From Siphonodentalium dalli (Eukaryota; Mollusca; Scaphopoda; Gadilida; Siphonodentaliidae), in NCBI GenBank assembly GCA_032622095.1, contig CP136064.1, positions 147,624,864 through 147,688,863 on the forward strand: a stretch of DNA of 64,000 nt, written 5' to 3'. Position 1 is the first letter of the stretch. Each line of letters opens with the position of its first letter. The position numbers and the translations under genes were made by a program. The notes beneath the pieces were generated by a model. That model was not told where the DNA came from. It did no database searches and saw only the letters and a program-made list of their open reading frames with translations. Positions 58,401 to 64,000 of this stretch are shown piece after piece.

Positions 58401-61400
58401 GATGGTACATGTACATAAGAAATCGCTCGATTTTGAAGGAAATTTCGTATAGTTTGAGTATTTTAATAGTGGCACAAGATATCGCTATATGCCCACATAA
58501 TCACCATTCCTATCCGCCTTACAGAAAACCCGGACAAGTTGACACTCGGTTGACCACCTACATATATCCTGGGGGATGGTACATAAGAAATCGCCCAATT
58601 TTGAAGGAAATTTCGTATAGTTTGAGTATTTAGTGGCACAAGCTGTCGCTATATGCCCACATAATGACCATTGCTACCCGACTTACAGACAATCCGGACC
58701 AGTTGACCCTCGGTTGACCACCTACAGATATCCTGGTGGATGGTACATGTACATAAGAAATCGTTCGATTTTGAAGGAAATTTCGTATAGTTTGAGTATT
58801 TTAATAGTGGCACAAGATATCGCTATATGCCCACATAATCACCATTCCTATCCGCCTTACAGAAAACCCGGACAAGTTGACACTCGGTTGACCACCAATA
58901 TTTATCCTGGGAGGATGGTACATACGAAATCGCCCGATTTTGGAGGAAATTTCGTATAGTTTGATTATTTAGTGGAACAAGCTGTCGCTATATGCCCACA
59001 TAATCACCATTCCTACCCGCCTTACAGAAAACCCGGACCAGTTGTCCCTCGGTTGACCATCTACATATATCCTGGGGGGATGGGACATAAGAAATCGACC
59101 AATTTTGAAGGAAATTTCGTATAGTTTGAGTATTTAGTGGCACAAGCTGTCGATACATGTCCACGTAATCATGATTACAAACAGGCTTACCGAAAACTGG
59201 GCTCAGTTTATCCTTGGTTCACCACCTCCAGATATCCTGGTGGGATGGTACGAAAGAAATCGGCCGAATTGAAGGAAATTTCGTATAGTTTGAGTATTTA
59301 GTGGCACAAGCTGTTGTTATATGTCCACATAATCACGATTCCAACCAGGCTTACCGAAAACTGGGCCCAGTTGAACCTCGGTTGACCACCTCCATATATC
59401 CTGGGGGATGGTACGTAAGAAATCGGCCGATCTTGAAGGAAGTTTCGTATAGTTTGAGTATTTAGTGGCACAAGCTGTTGCTATTTGTCCACATAATCAC
59501 GATTCCAACCAGGCTTACCGAAACTGGGGCCAGTTGACCCTATGTTGACCACCTACAAATATCCTGGGGGGGGGGGGATGGTACATAAGAAATCGGCCGA
59601 ATTTGAAGGAAATTTCGTATAGTTTCAGTATTTAGTGGCAAAAGCTGTCGCTATATGTTCACATAATCACGATTCCAACCAGGCTTACCGAATACCGAAA
59701 ACTGGGCCCAGTTGACCCTCCGTTGCCACCTCCAGATATCCTGGGGGATGGTACGTAAGAAATCAGCCGATTTTGAAGGAAATTTCGTATAGTTTGAGTA
59801 TTTAGTGGCACAAGCTGTCGCTATATGCCCACATAATCACCATTCCTACCCGCTTTACAGAAAACACGGACCAGTTTACCCTCGGTTGACCACCTACAGA
59901 TATCCTAGGGGATGGGATGGTACATAAGAAATCGGCCGATTTTGAAGGAAATTTCGTATAGTTTGAGTATTTAGTGGCACAAGCTGTCGCTATGTGCCCA
60001 CATAATGACCATTGCTACCCGCCTTACAGACAACCCGGACCAGTTGACCCTCGGTTGACCACCTACATATATCCTGGTGGATGGTACATGCACATTAGAA
60101 ATCGCTCGATTTTGAAGGAAATTTCGTATAGTTTGAGTATTTTAATAGTGGCACAAGATATCGATATATGCCCACATAATCACCATTCATATCCGCCTTA
60201 CAGAAAACCCGGACAAGTTGACCCTCGGTTGACCACCTATATTTATCCTGGGAGGATGGTACATACGAAATCGCCCGATTTTGGAGGAAATTTCGTATAG
60301 TTTGAGTATTTAGTGGAACAAGCTGTCGATATATGCCCACATAATCACCATTGCTACCCGCCTTACAGAAAACCCGGACCAGTTGTCCCTCGGTTGGCCA
60401 CCTACATATATCCTGGGGGGATGGGACATAATAAATCGACCAATTTTGAAGGAAATTTCGTATAGTTTGAGTATTTAGTGGCACAAGCTGTTGCTATATG
60501 TCCACATAATCACGATTCCAACCAGGCTTAACGAAAAACTGGGCCCAGTTGACCCTCGGTTCACCACCTCCAGATATCCTGGGGGATGGTACGAAAGAAA
60601 TCGGCCGAATTTTAAGGAAATTTCGTATAGTTTGAGTATTTAGTGGCACAAGCTGTCGCTATATGTCCACATAATCACGATTCCAACCAGGCTTACCGAA
60701 AACCCGGACCAGTTGACCCTATGTTGACCACCTACAGATATCCTGGTTGGATGGTACATAAGAAATCGGCCGAATTTGAAGGAAATTTCGTATAGTTTCA
60801 GTATTTAGTGGCACAAGCTGTCGCTATATGTCCACATAATCACGATTCCAACCAGGCTTACCGAATACCGAAAACTGGGCCCAGTTGACTCTCGGTTGCC
60901 ACCTCCAGATATCCTGGGGGATGGCACGTAAGTAATCGGCCGATTTTGAAGGAAAGTTCGTATAGTTTGAGTATTTAGTGGCACATGCTGTCGCTATATG
61001 TCCACATAATCACGATTCCAACCAGGCTTACCGAAAACTGGGTCCAGTTGACCCTCGATTGACCACCTCCAGATATCCTGGGGGATGGTACGTAAGAAAT
61101 CAGCCGATTTTGAAGGAAATTTCGTATAGTTTGAGTATTTAGTGACACAAGCTGTTGCTATATGCCCACATAATCACCATTCCTACCCGCTTTACAGAAA
61201 ACACGGACCAGTTTACCCTCGGTTGACCACCTACATATATCCTGGGGGATGGGATGGTACATAAGAAATCGCCCAATTTTGAAGGAAATTTCGTATAGTT
61301 TGAGTATTTAGTGGCACAAGCTGTCGCTATATGCCCACATAATGACCATTGCTACCCGCCTTACAGACAATCCGTACCAGTTGACCCTCGGTTGACCACC

Positions 61401-63172
61401 TACAGATATCCTGGTGGATGGTACATGTACATAAGAAATCGCTCGATTTTGAAGGAAATTTCGTATAGTTTGAGTATTTAGTAGCACAAGATATCGCTAT
61501 ATGCCCACATAATCACCATTCCTATCCGCCTTACAGAAAACCCGGACAAGTTGACCCTCGGTTGACCACCTATATTTATCCTGGGAGAATGGTACATACG
61601 AAATCGCCCGATTTTGGAGGAAATTTCGTATAGTTTGAGTATTTAGTGTAACAAGCTGTCGCTATATGCCCACATAATCACCATTCCTACCCGTCTTACA
61701 GAAAACCCCGACCAGTTGTCCCTCGGTTGATCACCTACATATATCCTGGGGGGATGTGACATAAGAAATCGACCAATTTTGAAGGAAATTTCGTATAGTT
61801 TGAGTATTTAGTGGCACAAGCTGTCCATATATGTCCACATAATCATGATTCCAAACAGGCTTACCGAAAACTGGGCCCAGTTGACCCTTGGTTGCCCACC
61901 TACAGATATCCTGGGGTATGGTAAATAAGAAATCGACCAATTTTGAAGGAAATTTCGTATGGTTTGAGTATTTAGTGGCACAAGCTCTCTTTATATGCCC
62001 ACATAATCACCATTTATACAGCCTTACAGAAAACCCGGACCAGTTGACCCTCGGTTGACCACCTCCAGATATCCTGGGGGGATGGTACATAAGAAATTGA
62101 CTACCTCCAGTTATCCTGGGGGGGGGTGGTACATAAGAAATCGGCCGATGTTGACGTATAATTTGAGTATTTAGTGGCACAAGCTGTCGCTACATGTCCA
62201 CATATCACGATTCCAATCAGGCTTACCAAAAACTATTCCCAGTTGACCCTCGATTGACCACCTCCATATATCCTGGTGGATGGTTCATAAGAAATCGGCC
62301 GATTTTGAAGGAAATTTCGTATAATTAGAGTATTTAGTGGCACAAGCTGTCGCTATATGTCCACGTAATCACGATGCTCACCAAGCTTACCGAAATCCTA
62401 GCCCAGTTGACCCTCGGTTGACCACCTCCAGATATCCTGGGGGATGGTACATACGAAATCGGCCGATTTTGAAGGAAATTTCGTATCTTTTGAGTATTTA
62501 GTGGCACAAGCTGTCGCTATATGTCCACATAATCACGATTCCAACCAGGCTTACAGAAAATTGGGCCCAGTTTACCCTCAGTTGACTACCACGATTTTGA
62601 AGGAAATTTCGTATAGTTTGAGTATTTAGTGGCATATGCTGTCGCTATATGCCCACATACTCACAATTCCTACCCGCCTTACCAAAAACCCGGACCAGTT
62701 GACACTCGGTTGACCACCTACAGATATATTGGGGGATGGCAAATACGAAATCTACAAATTTTGAAGGAAATTTCGTATAGTTTGAGTATTATTAAAGTGG
62801 CACAAGTTGTCGCTATATGCCCACATAATCACCATTCCTACCAGCCTTACCGAAAAGCCGAACCAATTGGCACTCGGTTGACCACCTACATATGTCCTGG
62901 GGGGATGGTAAATAAGAAATCGACGAATTTTTAAGGAAATTTCGTATAGTTTGAATATTTAGTGGCACAAGCTGCGCTTAATGCCACATAATCACCATTC
63001 CTGTCCGCCTTACAGAAAACCCGGACCAGTTGACCCTCGGTTGACCACCTACATAAATCCTGGGGGGATGGCAAATAAGAAATCGACCAATTTTTAAGGA
63101 AATTTCTTATAGTTAGAGTAATTAATGGCACAAGTTGTCGCTATATGCCCACATAAACACGATTCCTAACCG
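55495..63172. repeat. ~166-bp satellite array, about 46 copies
   Basis: Each unit contains TTTCGTATAGTTTGAGTATT, then GTGGCACAAGCTGTCGCTAT, CCACATAATCACGATTCC, CAGTTGACCCTCGGTTGACC and ATATCCTGGGGGATGGTAC. Period is about 162-170 bp. Two monomer types are mixed: one with TCCAACCAGGCTTACCGAAA, the other with TCCTACCCGCCTTACAGAAA. Blocks repeat at higher order: 56309-57121 recurs 1,500 bp later, and about 56795-57780 recurs 1,838 bp later. Frames of 60-130 codons on both strands (for example CPHNDHCYP) are translations of the repeat, since the unit length often keeps one frame open. Confidence 0.95.
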
Positions 63173-63607
63173 GAAAAAATTGACATGACATTAAACAAAA
63201 TAGATATGGTATTTGTAAGGTTGTTCTTGTTTTTGCTGCAAGTCTCTCCCAACTTGATCGAAATTATACGAATCGGAAGTATCTATCTGGTTGCGATGAA
63301 ATATACTGTTCATCCTTAAGGTAAAAATGCAGTGGCTAAGTTCATGAGGCGTTTTCGACTGCAGTTGTCACCTGTATATACTCAAAATTATTATTGCTAT
63401 TGTATACCCCCCCCCCCCCCCTAATAGTCATCTGCTCTTAAATCCATATGCTGTCATCCTGGGATGTGTCTCTTGTATAAAGTATTGGACAGCCTTGAAA
63501 ATAAATTTCTTCGTTTTGAAGTTTAATAAGCTTGGATCTCCAAAAAGTAAAGTTTGAATCGTGATAGCTCGTTCTGCAAATTTATTCTTGGAAAAATGAT
63601 TCCAAGC
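63173..63607. other. No gene seen
   Basis: Contains a poly-C tract (63408-63421). TATTGGACAGCCTTGAAAAT at 63482 resembles TTTGGACAGCCTTGAAAATC at 50940, a shared dispersed repeat. Confidence 0.45.
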
Positions 63608-63938
63608 TCATATATATTTTGAAGACCTCTGTTTGTCTGTCTGTTTGTCTGTTTGTCTGTATGTTTGTCATTTATACAAATCTACGATTCTCGACCGATC
63701 GGGACGAAACTTGATATGTGTGTGTAGTTTGACCAGGCGGTGGACGTTGTCGTATTGGCGAGCCCGTGCGGCGCCTGCTTCGCGCATGCGCAGACGAGAT
63801 CTCGGAAACGGGTGGAGCTATCGACTTGAATTTTGCTATGTGAAGATATCGACTTGAAATTTGGTTTTTGAATAGCCCGGACAACGTCGGGCTCATCGGT
63901 TTTTGAATAGCCCGGACAACGTCGGGCTCATCGGCTAG
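63608..63938 (+). mobile_element. Helitron-like non-autonomous element C
   Basis: It starts TCATATATATTTTGAAGACC followed by TTTGTCTGTCTG. The 3' end is AGCCCGGACAACGTCGGGCT (perfect 6-bp stem), CATCGGCTAG, then T. The terminal hairpin plus its lead TTTTTGAAT is duplicated in tandem (about 63868-63898 and 63900-63931). The short frames are shadows. Confidence 0.72.
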
Positions 63939-64000
63939 TCTACTATATATTTTGGGACTTCTGTCTGTCTGTTTGTTTGTTGTTTGTCTGTTAGCTATGG
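63939..64000 (+). mobile_element. Start of another Helitron-like element (window edge)
   Basis: TCTACTATATATTTTGGGAC and CTGTCTGTCTG begin immediately after the CTAG of element C, in the same orientation, and run off the window. Confidence 0.6.

Noticed and set aside
56309-60484. Family of ~108-codon proteins (CPHNDHCYP, YVPSPRI and similar) repeated several times
   Set aside because: They are translations of the 166-bp satellite on both strands. Repetition at 1,500 and 1,838 bp reflects array duplication, not a gene family.

Overview
This window looks like intergenic or heterochromatin-like DNA from a marine invertebrate genome. It is AT-rich and has many short palindromic tacatgta runs, poly-C/poly-G tracts and a tRNA-derived SINE. 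It also carries APE-type non-LTR retrotransposons, cut-and-paste transposons, Helitron-like ends and long satellite arrays. Mollusc, brachiopod, amphioxus and echinoderm are all possible hosts; the phylum cannot be fixed from this sequence. I see no convincing single-copy host gene. Every protein-like frame that I can interpret belongs to a mobile element, and nearly all are broken.

Layout. 1-237: the start of a gag-like LTR-retrotransposon ORF on the minus strand, running off the left edge. 606-1290: a tRNA-derived SINE between 28-bp direct repeats. 4168-6692 plus 22851-23612: one APE-type LINE (LINE-1 here) with a 2A-like motif, an endonuclease and a reverse transcriptase. It is cut in two by a 16,158-bp insert (6693-22850) that has perfect 28-bp terminal inverted repeats (TIRs). 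Removing the insert restores the LINE reading frame. The insert carries an inverted ACCTGGGT minisatellite, several MITEs/foldbacks (with TTAA, TTA/TAA, TA and ATAAAC target duplications), a minus-strand LINE fragment and about 61 copies of a 45-bp tandem repeat.

24975-43456: an 18,482-bp inverted-repeat element with 3-bp CTG target duplications and GGGTGCTATTCACC termini. Its arms hold a zeste/Myb-SANT-like domain and lead into two head-to-head arrays of a ~353-bp repeat (about 5.5 copies left, 14.5 right) around a 3.3-kb centre. A second LINE (25069-29238) has jumped into the left arm. TIR, duplication and SANT domain together point to the PIF/Harbinger superfamily; this is inference, because no DDE transposase is visible.

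44308-45688: small foldback MITEs. 45991-47096: the C-terminal half of a piggyBac-type transposase on the minus strand, with all three catalytic Asp still legible, truncated exactly where a 2,976-bp TIR element (47094-50069) begins. That element abuts a 5,300-bp TIR element (50071-55370). Helitron-like elements with hairpin plus CTAG 3' ends lie near 48.6-49.2, 51.7-52.6 and 63.6-64.0 kb. 55495-63172: about 46 copies of a ~166-bp satellite with higher-order duplication at 1,500 and 1,838 bp.

The region is best read as a record of nested insertions. Two very large TIR elements appear to have captured or grown tandem arrays, and each either has a LINE inserted in it or is inserted in one.
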